This document shows, one piece after another, positions 26,898 through 35,900 of a stretch of 48,096 bases of DNA; positions within the stretch are counted from its first letter, which is position 1, and every line of letters begins with the position of its first letter. Both the position numbers and the translations under genes were made by a program. This DNA comes from an uncultured Pedobacter sp. (GTDB lineage Bacteria > Bacteroidota > Bacteroidia > Sphingobacteriales > Sphingobacteriaceae): positions 1-48,096 of the forward strand of contig CALLKE010000166.1 of the NCBI GenBank assembly GCA_938008555.1, written 5' to 3'. Below the pieces are notes generated by a model. It saw only the letters and a list, made by a program, of their open reading frames with translations. It was not told the origin of the DNA and searched no databases.

Positions 26898-27263
26898 CTA
26901 ATCTTTTGAATGAGTGTCTTTACTTATTTTGTCGAAAATTTTATCCAGATGTTCCACATAATCACTCGTGTCATCCACAAAAAACTCTAATTGTGGGACC
27001 ATTCTTGCTTGATCTTTGATTCTACTTCCTAGTTTATAGCGAATCTCATTAGAGTGTGCTTTTACTTCATTGAGTGAAAGTGTAGGATTATTGCTATTAA
27101 AAAAACTAAGATATATACGAGCTAATGCAAAATCAGGGGTTACTCGTACCTTCGTGATTGTAATCAAAATATTGGGCAACAGATTCATTCCCTCTCGCTG
27201 AAATATTTCGGCCAAGTCTTTTTGAATGACTCCTGCAAATTTTTGCTGTCTTTTACTCTCCAT
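26898..27263 (-). CDS. rbfA: 30S ribosome-binding factor RbfA
   Basis: This 121-residue KH-fold protein binds the 30S subunit during late maturation of 16S rRNA. Signatures are ESKRQQKFAGVIQKDLAEIFQ at the start, ITKVRVTPDFALARIYLSFF in the middle and MVPQLEFFVDDTSDYVEHLDKIF at the end, over the normal family length. It is co-directional with the TrhA gene downstream and close enough to share a transcript. Confidence 0.92.
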   Translation of the reverse strand: MESKRQQKFAGVIQKDLAEIFQREGMNLLPNILITITKVRVTPDFALARIYLSFFNSNNPTLSLNEVKAHSNEIRYKLGSRIKDQARMVPQLEFFVDDTSDYVEHLDKIFDKISKDTHSKD

Positions 27264-27470
27264 AATTATTAAAATTTAATTGCCGAAAAAGAATATTTAA
27301 CTATTAAAATAGTCAAGAAGTACGAAGTTACTAAATTTCGATAGGAGGGAACAATGAATCCAAAAAGGAATCCGATTTTCATGGCTTAAATTTGGTTTAT
27401 TACTCAGCTCTTTTTTAGTATCTTAAGACATAAAATTTGTTTTTCTAACGAACTTAAAAAGCAAAATGTT

Positions 27471-27626
27471 ATGGAAAATTTACTTTACATTATTGCAGTC
27501 ATCTTGGTGATAGGCTGGCTTATTGGTATCATTGGATACCATCTTGGAGGACTCATTCACGTTCTTCTGGTCATCGCAATTATTGCAGTACTACTTAGAG
27601 TGATTCGAGGAAAGGCACCTTTTTAA
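27471..27626 (+). CDS. Lmo0937-family small membrane protein
   Basis: This 51-residue ORF encodes MENLLYIIAVILVIGW, a Gly/His turn (IGIIGYHLGGLIH), a second hydrophobic helix and a basic end (RVIRGKAPF). This is the layout of the Lmo0937-type small membrane proteins that are widespread in Bacteroidota: two short helices with a GYH.GG.IH turn. Function is unknown; some members respond to stress. It stands alone between rbfA and acs, with 207 bases of non-coding sequence upstream. Confidence 0.8.
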   Translation: MENLLYIIAVILVIGWLIGIIGYHLGGLIHVLLVIAIIAVLLRVIRGKAPF

Positions 27627-27723
27627 ATAGTAATAGTGAAAGGATATAGGGCGTCGTGATTTTTTAAGCTAAAATTGCACTTACAAAAGCGAATCAAACT
27701 TCTAGCTAAAACATTACAGCAAA

Positions 27724-29634
27724 ATGAACCTAAACATCAATTCACTTTCTGATTACAAGCGCATTTATCAATATAGTATCACGAAGCCTGAAGATTTCTG
27801 GGCAACTGTTGCCGATACTTTTTATTGGAGAAAAAAGTGGGATCAAGTTTTAGAGTGGGATTTTAAAAAACCTGATATTAAGTGGTTTAAGGGGGCTAAG
27901 CTAAACATCACTGAAAATTGTTTGGATAGACATCTTGAGACAGATGGAAACACAACGGCCCTAATTTGGGAGCCCAATGATCCCAATGAGCCCTACCAAA
28001 CATTCACTTATAGGCAACTACACTTTAGAGTTTGTCAGTTTGCAAACGTGCTTAAAAATAATGGCGTCAATAAGGGCGATCGAGTTTGTATTTACATGCC
28101 GATGGTTCCCGAGCTGGCAATTGCGCTATTAGCTTGTGCACGCTTAGGCGCTATCCATTCCGTTGTTTTTGGAGGCTTTTCAGCACAATCTATCGCAGAT
28201 CGTATTAACGACGCACAGTGTTCATTGGTGATTACTGCCGACGGTGGTTTTCGAGGGAGCAAAGAAATTCCACTCAAACATACGATGGATGATGCTTTAA
28301 CATATTGTGAGTCTGTCAATAAAGTGATTGTCTTAGCTAGAACAAAAACACCCATTTCGATGAAAAATGGACGAGATATTTGGTGGGAAGATGAAATAAA
28401 AAAAGTGGAGCTATCAGGAAACCCAGCATGCCCCCCCGAAGAAATGGATGCCGAAGACACCTTATTTATTTTGTATACATCGGGTTCTACAGGTAAACCG
28501 AAAGGAGTGGTGCATACCTGTGGTGGTTATATGGTTTATACGGGTTATACTTTTCAAACAGTATTTCAATACCAGCCTGGAGAGATATTTTTTTGTACGG
28601 CAGATATTGGTTGGATAACCGGTCATTCCTACATTGTTTATGGTTCTCTATCACAGGGTGCAACATCGCTCATGTTTGAAGGAATCCCAACATGGCCTGA
28701 TGCCGGACGTTTCTGGGATATTATTGCCAAGCATCAAGTCAACATCTTTTATACTGCACCAACAGCAATACGTTCATTAATGAGCTTTGGTGATGAGCCC
28801 CTGAAAGGGAAAAACCTCACCTCTCTCAAAAAACTAGGTTCCGTAGGTGAACCTATCAATGAAGAAGCTTGGCATTGGTTTAACGAAAAAGTTGGAAATA
28901 AAAACTGTCCAATCGTAGATACTTGGTGGCAAACTGAAACATCGGGCACCTTGATATCGCCTATTGCGGGTATCACTAAAACCAAGCCAGGTTACGCAAC
29001 TTTGCCTCTTCCGGGTGTACAGCCCTGCTTGGTCGACGACAAAAAAACAGAAATTCAAGGAAATGGCGTGAGCGGAAACCTTTGTATTAAATTTCCATGG
29101 CCAGGCATTATACGAACTACTTATGGCGATCACGAACGTTGCCGAAAAGCTTATTTTGCTACTTATGATGGCCTTTATTTCACTGGCGATGGTTGCTTAC
29201 GTGATGAAGATGGTTATTACAGAATCACAGGCCGGGTGGATGATGTGATCAATGTCTCAGGTCATCGAATTGGTACAGCCGAGGTAGAAAATGCAATCAA
29301 TATGGAAGCTGATGTGATTGAAAGCGCTGTAGTTGGCTACCCACACAATATCAAAGGGCAAAGCATTTATGCTTATGTAATCTTAAATAAAAGCACAAAT
29401 GATGCTGAACAGGTCCGTAAAAAAATTACTGAAACCGTTACTGAAATAATAGGCTCGATTGCCAAACCAGATAAAATTCAGTTTGTATCAGGCCTACCCA
29501 AAACCCGATCAGGAAAAATTATGCGGCGTATCCTCAGAAAAATAGCAGAAGGTGAAACTGAAAATTTAGGAGATACCTCTACACTATTAGATCCGTCCGT
29601 GGTTGATGAGATTATCAAGGGAGCACAACGTTGA
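27724..29634 (+). CDS. acs: Acetyl-CoA synthetase
   Basis: This 636-residue AMP-forming enzyme makes acetyl-CoA from acetate, CoA and ATP. It shows the ATP-binding loop YTSGSTGKPKGVVHT, ADIGWITGHSYIVYGSL, DTWWQTETSGTLISPI, YFTGDGCLRDEDGYYRITGRVDDVINVSGHRIGTAEVE, and the C-terminal PKTRSGKIMRR holding the lysine that is regulated by acetylation in characterised homologues. Length is normal. It is monocistronic, with no clear terminator visible. Confidence 0.96.
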   Translation: MNLNINSLSDYKRIYQYSITKPEDFWATVADTFYWRKKWDQVLEWDFKKPDIKWFKGAKLNITENCLDRHLETDGNTTALIWEPNDPNEPYQTFTYRQLHFRVCQFANVLKNNGVNKGDRVCIYMPMVPELAIALLACARLGAIHSVVFGGFSAQSIADRINDAQCSLVITADGGFRGSKEIPLKHTMDDALTYCESVNKVIVLARTKTPISMKNGRDIWWEDEIKKVELSGNPACPPEEMDAEDTLFILYTSGSTGKPKGVVHTCGGYMVYTGYTFQTVFQYQPGEIFFCTADIGWITGHSYIVYGSLSQGATSLMFEGIPTWPDAGRFWDIIAKHQVNIFYTAPTAIRSLMSFGDEPLKGKNLTSLKKLGSVGEPINEEAWHWFNEKVGNKNCPIVDTWWQTETSGTLISPIAGITKTKPGYATLPLPGVQPCLVDDKKTEIQGNGVSGNLCIKFPWPGIIRTTYGDHERCRKAYFATYDGLYFTGDGCLRDEDGYYRITGRVDDVINVSGHRIGTAEVENAINMEADVIESAVVGYPHNIKGQSIYAYVILNKSTNDAEQVRKKITETVTEIIGSIAKPDKIQFVSGLPKTRSGKIMRRILRKIAEGETENLGDTSTLLDPSVVDEIIKGAQR

Positions 29635-29705
29635 AAGCATTATAGATTTTGTTTCTCTCATATGAAGAGACAATTAAATATTTTTCAATCTTAATCTTAA
29701 ATAAA

Positions 29706-30104
29706 ATGTTTTTTGAAAACCATCCATGTACATTCAAAACGTCAAAGGGGAGCTCATATATTATAGCCAAAAAAGTTGTTTATCGTGAATCATTTCGAGG
29801 AGAAACATTTGACGATCCCGGTAGAAATATATTTTATGCAGAACAAGACATTACTAGGACTCTTTTAGATAAACGAGTAAAGCACCTCATCTATCAAGTA
29901 TCCAAAGACGGAGGTCGAGATGGAGTAATAATTCGTTTTTCAGATGGAAGTAGTTATAGATTGACCATTATACCACAAATAGGTCTCTGCCCAATTGATA
30001 TGTTTCTTGATGATAATGGCCAATGCACACATGACCCAATGGGTGTATTGCGTAGATGCCATATTGGTCATGATATAACGAATATTAAATACTTAACTCG
30101 GTAA
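29706..30104 (+). CDS. Unknown small protein
   Basis: I do not recognise this 132-residue protein. The ATG at 29706 (MFFENHPCTFKTSKG) is preferred over a TTG at 29649 that would add 19 residues. No signal peptide or membrane helix is visible. It carries many charged residues and a Cys/His-containing C-terminal third (GLCPIDMFLDDNGQCTHDPMG, then RRCHIGHD) that could bind a metal, which is speculation. It stands alone between acs and the Vat-like gene. Confidence 0.6.
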   Translation: MFFENHPCTFKTSKGSSYIIAKKVVYRESFRGETFDDPGRNIFYAEQDITRTLLDKRVKHLIYQVSKDGGRDGVIIRFSDGSSYRLTIIPQIGLCPIDMFLDDNGQCTHDPMGVLRRCHIGHDITNIKYLTR

Positions 30105-30232
30105 GATAGCTTTTTAGGACCCAAGAAAAATATGCTAGACAAACCAAGAGGATTAATATAGACGAGATAGATGCTTTATAAGTTTTTGCTCTATTAAATT
30201 CAGATATCCCCACTCATATTCAACAAATCAAT

Positions 30233-30862
30233 ATGCCTGCCCCTAATAAAGATCTCCAATTCCCTCTCAAAAATTACAATCGACTTTGTTTTCTAAAAAA
30301 TGTAATCAAGAACCCCAATATCATTGTTGGGGATTACACCTATTACGACGACTTTGAGGATGTGAACAACTTCGAAAAAAATGTCAAGTATCACTTCGAT
30401 TTTACGGGCGACCAATTAATCATTGGAAAATTCTGCATGATTGCATCTAATGTTACCTTCATCATGAATGGCGCCAATCATCTCACCGATGCAATTACAA
30501 CTTACCCGTTCGCCATTTTTGGTGAGGATTGGGAAAATGCAATGGAAGGAAAAAAGTATCCTAGCAAAGGAAACATCACAATCGGGAATGATGTTTGGAT
30601 TGGTTATCATGCAACCATTGTGGCTGGTGTTCACATTGGAGATGGTGCCATCATCGCCACGAATGCGACTGTAACTAAAGATGTTGACCCATATACCATC
30701 GTAGGTGGCAATCCTGCTCAATTGATTAGAAAGCGCTTCTCAGAGGATCAAATAAAAAACCTATTGGCAATTAAATGGTGGGACTGGGATATTCAAAAAA
30801 TAACTAGAAATCTCCATCTCTTGACAAATCTTGAGATAGAGAAACTAGAGGTATGTCAATAA
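30233..30862 (+). CDS. Vat-like xenobiotic acetyltransferase (hexapeptide-repeat)
   Basis: The 209-residue protein is a left-handed beta-helix acyltransferase. It matches the Vat/CatB group, which includes streptogramin A and chloramphenicol acetyltransferases: VGDYTYYDD, IGKFCMIASNVTFIMNGANH (His83 corresponds to the catalytic His), TYPFAIFG, the hexapeptide run ITIGNDVWIGYHATIVAGVHIGDGAIIATNATVTKDV, IVGGNPAQLIRKRF and LAIKWWDWDI. Whether it confers resistance cannot be told from sequence, since chromosomal relatives often have unknown substrates. It converges with hflX with two bases between the stop codons. Confidence 0.85.
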   Translation: MPAPNKDLQFPLKNYNRLCFLKNVIKNPNIIVGDYTYYDDFEDVNNFEKNVKYHFDFTGDQLIIGKFCMIASNVTFIMNGANHLTDAITTYPFAIFGEDWENAMEGKKYPSKGNITIGNDVWIGYHATIVAGVHIGDGAIIATNATVTKDVDPYTIVGGNPAQLIRKRFSEDQIKNLLAIKWWDWDIQKITRNLHLLTNLEIEKLEVCQ

Positions 30863-30864
30863 AA

Positions 30865-32052
30865 TCAGTATAACAGCTTATCGTAAGGATAACGCTGCGT
30901 GTGAATTGCTTTTATCTTTTCGTAAATGATCGATTTGAATTCTTCGACATTTTCTTTGTTAATGGCCGAAATGAAAATAGCAGGGCTTTTATGTTTAGCC
31001 ATCCAGCTTTTTTTGAAATCATCCAACGTCATCGGTCTTTGCTCCTCATCAGGTTCTATTTCATGAGGTACGTAAGCGTCTATTTTATTAAATACAGTGA
31101 TGATTTCCTTATCAATGGCACCAAGGTCTTTCAATGTTTTATTTACTGTCGTGATTTGATCCTCGAAGTTGGCATGTGAAATATCTACCACATGTATCAG
31201 GATGTCTGCTTCTCGTACTTCGTCCAATGTTGATTTAAAACATTCTACTAAATGATGTGGAAGTTTGCGAATAAACCCAACCGTATCAGAAAGTAAGAAA
31301 GGCAAATTTTCAATCACAACTTTACGAACAGTTGTATCCAACGTAGCAAAAAGTTTATTCTCCGCAAAAATATCTGATTTAGATACCATGTTCATGATGG
31401 TAGATTTACCCACATTGGTATATCCAACCAAAGCTACACGCACTAATTGATTTCTATTTTTGCGTTGTGTTTCGTTTTGCCTATCAATTTCTTTAAGACG
31501 CTCTTTAAGCAATGAAATTTTATTTAAAATAATGCGTCGGTCAGTTTCAATTTGGCTCTCACCAGGACCACGCATCCCGATACCTCCTTTTTGGCGCTCC
31601 AAGTGGGTCCATAAGCGGGTTAATCGCGGTAACATATATTGTAATTGGGCTAATTCTACCTGCGTCTTTGCTTGTGCAGTTTGTGCCCTACGCGCAAAAA
31701 TATCTAAGATCAAATTGCTCCGATCCAGAATTTTTACTTGCAATTCTTTTTCGATATTCCGCAATTGCGATGGCGAAAGTTCATCATCAAATACGACGAT
31801 ATCAATCCCCTCTGTTTTCACAAAAGCAGCGATCTCTTCCAGCTTTCCGGTCCCAACAAAAGTAGATCGATCAGGGTGTTGCATACGTTGTGTAAATACA
31901 TCAACGGTTTCGCCCCCTGCGGTATCTACTAAAAACTTGAGTTCATCTAGGGTTTCTCGTGTCTGTTCTTCACTCTCACCTGGTGAAATAATTCCTACCA
32001 GAATTGCGCGCTCTGGCTTGATAGTGGTATCGTAAAATTTTTGTCTAGCCAT
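30865..32052 (-). CDS. hflX: Ribosome-associated GTPase HflX
   Basis: This 395-residue GTPase splits stalled 70S ribosomes under stress. The HflX N-terminal domain shows GGETVDVFTQRMQHPDRSTFVGTGKLEE. A glycine-rich connector (GIGMRGPGESQIETDRR) is followed by the G domain with G1 VGYTNVGKSTIMN, the switch II region LSDTVGFIRKLPHHLVE and G4 VFNKID. Length is normal. It is read from the minus strand and ends against the Vat-like gene. Confidence 0.94.
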   Translation of the reverse strand: MARQKFYDTTIKPERAILVGIISPGESEEQTRETLDELKFLVDTAGGETVDVFTQRMQHPDRSTFVGTGKLEEIAAFVKTEGIDIVVFDDELSPSQLRNIEKELQVKILDRSNLILDIFARRAQTAQAKTQVELAQLQYMLPRLTRLWTHLERQKGGIGMRGPGESQIETDRRIILNKISLLKERLKEIDRQNETQRKNRNQLVRVALVGYTNVGKSTIMNMVSKSDIFAENKLFATLDTTVRKVVIENLPFLLSDTVGFIRKLPHHLVECFKSTLDEVREADILIHVVDISHANFEDQITTVNKTLKDLGAIDKEIITVFNKIDAYVPHEIEPDEEQRPMTLDDFKKSWMAKHKSPAIFISAINKENVEEFKSIIYEKIKAIHTQRYPYDKLLY

Positions 32053-32265
32053 TTAACTTCGGCAATATTGCGTCACACAGTTTGGACAGGTGGTTAATTC
32101 TTTTAAGCCACCAAAAGTATCATTTTAGGAGCTTAAAGAATTGTATAGAAATAAAATACTGAGGTAAAATTCAGATAACTTCTCGGAGTATCATCACGGA
32201 AGAGTATATAGTCCCAACAAATCGTAAAACTATTCTGAGCTCATACTGAACACACAACCCAGTAG

Positions 32266-32427
32266 TTATCCAAAAAGCAGAGACCAGAGCCTGGAGAAAA
32301 CCCCTTCACTAGAAGGTTCAGGTCTTAACCACGTACCATCTATTGTGGGTTTAAAATACTGCCCTCCATTTAATCTGATCATCTCTTGGTCATTCATTTC
32401 TTGAGTACTCATTTTCATAGTTTCCAT
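32266..32427 (-). CDS. Double-glycine leader peptide (bacteriocin-like or signalling precursor)
   Basis: This 53-residue peptide begins at the ATG at 32427 (METMKMSTQEMND); the frame is open upstream to 32466, inside the MITE. A 22-residue leader with the hydrophobic pattern EMIRLNGG ends at a double glycine (residues 21-22), the mark of precursors exported by C39-peptidase ABC transporters. The predicted mature peptide is 31 residues (starting QYFKPTIDGTWL), contains two Trp and no Cys, and ends FSRLWSLLFG. No transporter, immunity gene or modification enzyme lies near it. It starts only 27 bases downstream of the MITE edge. Natural function unknown. Confidence 0.65.
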   Translation of the reverse strand: METMKMSTQEMNDQEMIRLNGGQYFKPTIDGTWLRPEPSSEGVFSRLWSLLFG

Positions 32428-32453
32428 TGTGTTTAGTTTTATAAAGTTTAAGT

Positions 32454-32614
32454 GGTAGTGTATCAAAATGTATGATGACCTTTTTTAGAGCTAAAAAATG
32501 GTAAAATATTGGACTCAACTTATGCCTTAACTAGCCTCAAATAGGGTTTTTAAAATTCACTCTATACCTTAAAATGGACTTAAATTAATCCATCATACAT
32601 TTAAAAACACAACC
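32454..32614. mobile_element. 161-bp MITE-like element, copy 2 (degenerate)
   Basis: This copy has the same length as the one at 24771-24931 and the same left end (GGTAGTGTATC, then AAAATGTATGATGA). The right end is diverged: 20 of 24 terminal bases agree with the inverse of the left. I see no target-site duplication. Read in the reverse orientation, the interior also aligns in part with copy 1, notably around TTTTAAAAACC. It sits just upstream of the double-glycine peptide gene and may supply or replace its promoter. Confidence 0.75.
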
Positions 32615-32716
32615 CTCAAACGTAAAGTGGGGGTATTGACAGCCAATTATCCGATTGGATGAAATGGTGTTTAATGAGCTTTTAAACGGTGTTTAAAGGG
32701 ACTGGTTTTGGGAGGC

Positions 32717-32770
32717 TAAAATACCCCTGAGTTTGAAGTATTTTCTTCAGATTTCCGGGGTGTTTTTTTT
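32717..32770. terminator. Imperfect hairpin with T-tract, possible terminator
   Basis: ACCCC (32723-32727) and GAAG (32735-32738) pair with CTTC (32745-32748) and GGGGT (32757-32761). Mismatches lie in the middle of the stem, and eight T follow. It lies about 160 bases beyond the end of the giant surface-protein gene. The direction is uncertain. The rest of 32615-32930 shows nothing recognisable. Confidence 0.4.
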
Positions 32771-32930
32771 GCACTTTTGGTTTTTCGGATTATAGGGTAG
32801 ATATGCAAAATGCATCCAAGCTCACCCAGGCAAGTGCTCAAGTACTCGTAGCAGGACAAGCTGTTTAGCCATAAAGACCCTAGGAAAGCTATTTCATCAC
32901 CTAAAAGTGTTTAGACGCTTTCCTTCTTTT

Positions 32931-35900
32931 TTACTTTGATGCTTTTACTTTAAAATAACTATAGAATTTCTCTTCCTGATCATTGTTTTTGTCCTTAGTT
33001 CTATCTATTAACCTAATGACATAGTAATACGGCCCTGAAGGTAGATGATATGGTACTCCTACATTAGCCACTCCACAAAAGACTCTGTCTGTATTGTTAT
33101 AACCCGATATCGAATAAACCGTCAATCCTTGACGGTCCACCACATCTACTCGGTTGTCGGGATAACGCTCTATATTACCTATCAATAAGCAATCATCGAT
33201 TCCATCATAATTATCGGATAAAGCTGGGACTAAATCTATCTTTTTATTAATCACCGTAACTACTCCTTCTATAACTGTAAAACTTAGACTATTGCCATCT
33301 ATCAAAATACGAGCCGGCTGATCATTATTACTTGAAGCGGTTACACTAAAAGAACCAAAACTGCTCCCTATAGGAATAATCAATCCTGAATCTACTACGG
33401 GAGGACCTGCCAACAAAGACAAATCGCTCGCCTCATTGACACTTAAACTTACACTAATCGGCAAAGCAGAAATTATTCCAGCAGGTAAACTTGCCATAAG
33501 TTCTCGGGTCTGACTCTGAAAAATTGTACCACGACCTAATGTAATCACACGGTTGCGTGCATCTTGTGCCGTTGAATCTGTTATTGTTAAACTTCCACTG
33601 ACTGAGTTCAAATAAATATTATTAGCCTTTATTACCAATAACTCATCATTAAACAAAACTTGATCAGCTAATCCACTTATCGAAACAGATACGCTACCTT
33701 GATTAGCAGCAAGAAATACCGTCGAAGATAAACTATAATGACCTGAACTGGCAACACTACCCGATAGTGTAAAAGTCACGCCCTCAGGCAAAATCATTCC
33801 CAATGGCCTCAAGCTCAATACCAAAATCCCATTACTACCTTCTGACAAAGTACTACTCAGAGAACTCAAAGCTAAACTCACTATCGTAATCGTTTGATCA
33901 ACACTTGCTCCACTGTAGTTGGCGTCTCCCGCTGTAGAAGCATGCAACGTCACTGTGCCCTCTAAGTTGGCTGCAATCACATTTGTTCCTAAAATCATTG
34001 CCTGACCAGTACCATTGATAATAGTATAACTAATGGATCCTCCCCTACCCCCAGTGGCACTGCTTGTTGCTGTGACTGTGATAGAGCTTAATAAAGACAT
34101 GATATCTGCCGACGTGATAGTTATACTTTGAATCGCTGGATTGATAGTGATCGTTTGAGTTACGGATAAAGGAGCATAATAATTTGCATCGGGAGCTTGA
34201 CTAGCTTGGACTACCACTGGCCCTACAGCAATAGCATGTAATAATCCTGATTGCTCAATCGTTGCACTGCCGCTTACAATACTATACTGAATAATACCCA
34301 CACTGGTAAGCCCCCCAGAAAGTGCCGGATAACTCATTGCCGTAAATTGTAAACTACCATCGACGTTTACCTGGCTATTTGTCGCAGTTAATGACAACGT
34401 CGGCGTCCCTTTTGTGATCGTCAACACTTGCGTTGTAAAAACACCATTATAATTGGTATCACCAGAACTTGTTGCTCGAAGTATTACTTGACCTACTCGA
34501 TAACCTGTTACAAGACCAGTACTAGCATCAACAGTTGCAGAGCCTGAACCTGTCCCAAAAGCACTGTATGTAATAGGACCTCCTGAGGACATTGCTGTAC
34601 TACTCACACTTGCTGTAAAACTACCACCCACATAAGTGCTATTCGGAGAGATAATAGTCAATACTGGTGTTCGCCGAGCATCGGTATTAATCACCGTCAA
34701 TGTCCCGGTAATAAACACATAATTTGGTAAAGAGGCTCCACCCAAATGAAAGATATTATCCGGAATATACGTATCAGAAGCTGTTTGAATGGTAAAGTTC
34801 ACTGAATGCTGATTAGGTTGTATCACTACTGTGAAACTTGTACTACCACTCACCGATACTTGATCAACCTGATAACCACTTAAAAAAGGTATATCACTAG
34901 TGATCGTTAATGTCAGGGGTGTATTGGTCAACATCACACCTGGAAGACTCACTGATAGCACCTTCGATAAAGTTTCACTAACCATACCTGAGCTAATTGT
35001 GAGTATGGTCGGGCCTGTTGTGGGTAATCCTCCCTGAACATCTACATCCTGTACAGTCAATATGCCTGGTAAGAAGGTGTAATAAGACACGCTCGACCCA
35101 GTCAGAATAAAGGTATTATTCCCTACGTTGCCGTCTCTAGCCGTCTGAATAGTAAAGCTCACCGAATGCTGATTAGCAGGTATCACCACCATAAAACTAT
35201 TGGTACCACTCAAGGACTGGGCTCCGCGACCATCATCGGCACTATAACCTCCAGGAAATATCACATTGGAAAGCAACGTCAGGGTTAATGGTGTAGTGGT
35301 CACATTAATTGTACTAGGTAAGCTCAGATTCAACACCGTTGATAATGTTTCACTAACCGTACTCGAACTGATGGTTAGCGTTGTAGAACCATTCCCATTA
35401 AGCCCCCCCCCACTGATATCGGTAACAGTCAGAGTACCTGTCGTAACTGTAAAACCACTACAAGTACCACTTATACTGAATACATTATCCCCAACATTAT
35501 TATCCTGAACTGTGCTCACCACAAAGGTGACCGAACTCTCTCCTGATTGAATCGTTACACTTGATGGGAGAATATAACCTACCACTGGAAATGCCGGACT
35601 ATTTCCTAAAATAATCGTCAATGGAGTATTCGTTTCTGTACCGCCTATGAAGCCCACTTGTAAAGTCCGGCTCAAAGTCTCACTAACAACACCCGAACTG
35701 ATACTGATCACGTTGGCTCCGGGCTTGGTGATCTGAATATCCGTAATCGTCAAAGTGCCACTCACAAAACTATACCCCGAAAGCGTACCCGTTATGCTCA
35801 ATATCACATCACCAAACTTATTATCATCACTAGTAGTCACCGTCAAGCTTGTACTGCTTAAGCCTCCTGGGATAACTACCGTCCCAGACATACTATAATT

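Noticed and set aside
31460..32035. 191-codon plus-strand open frame
   Set aside because: Lies wholly antisense to hflX, with no recognisable domain.
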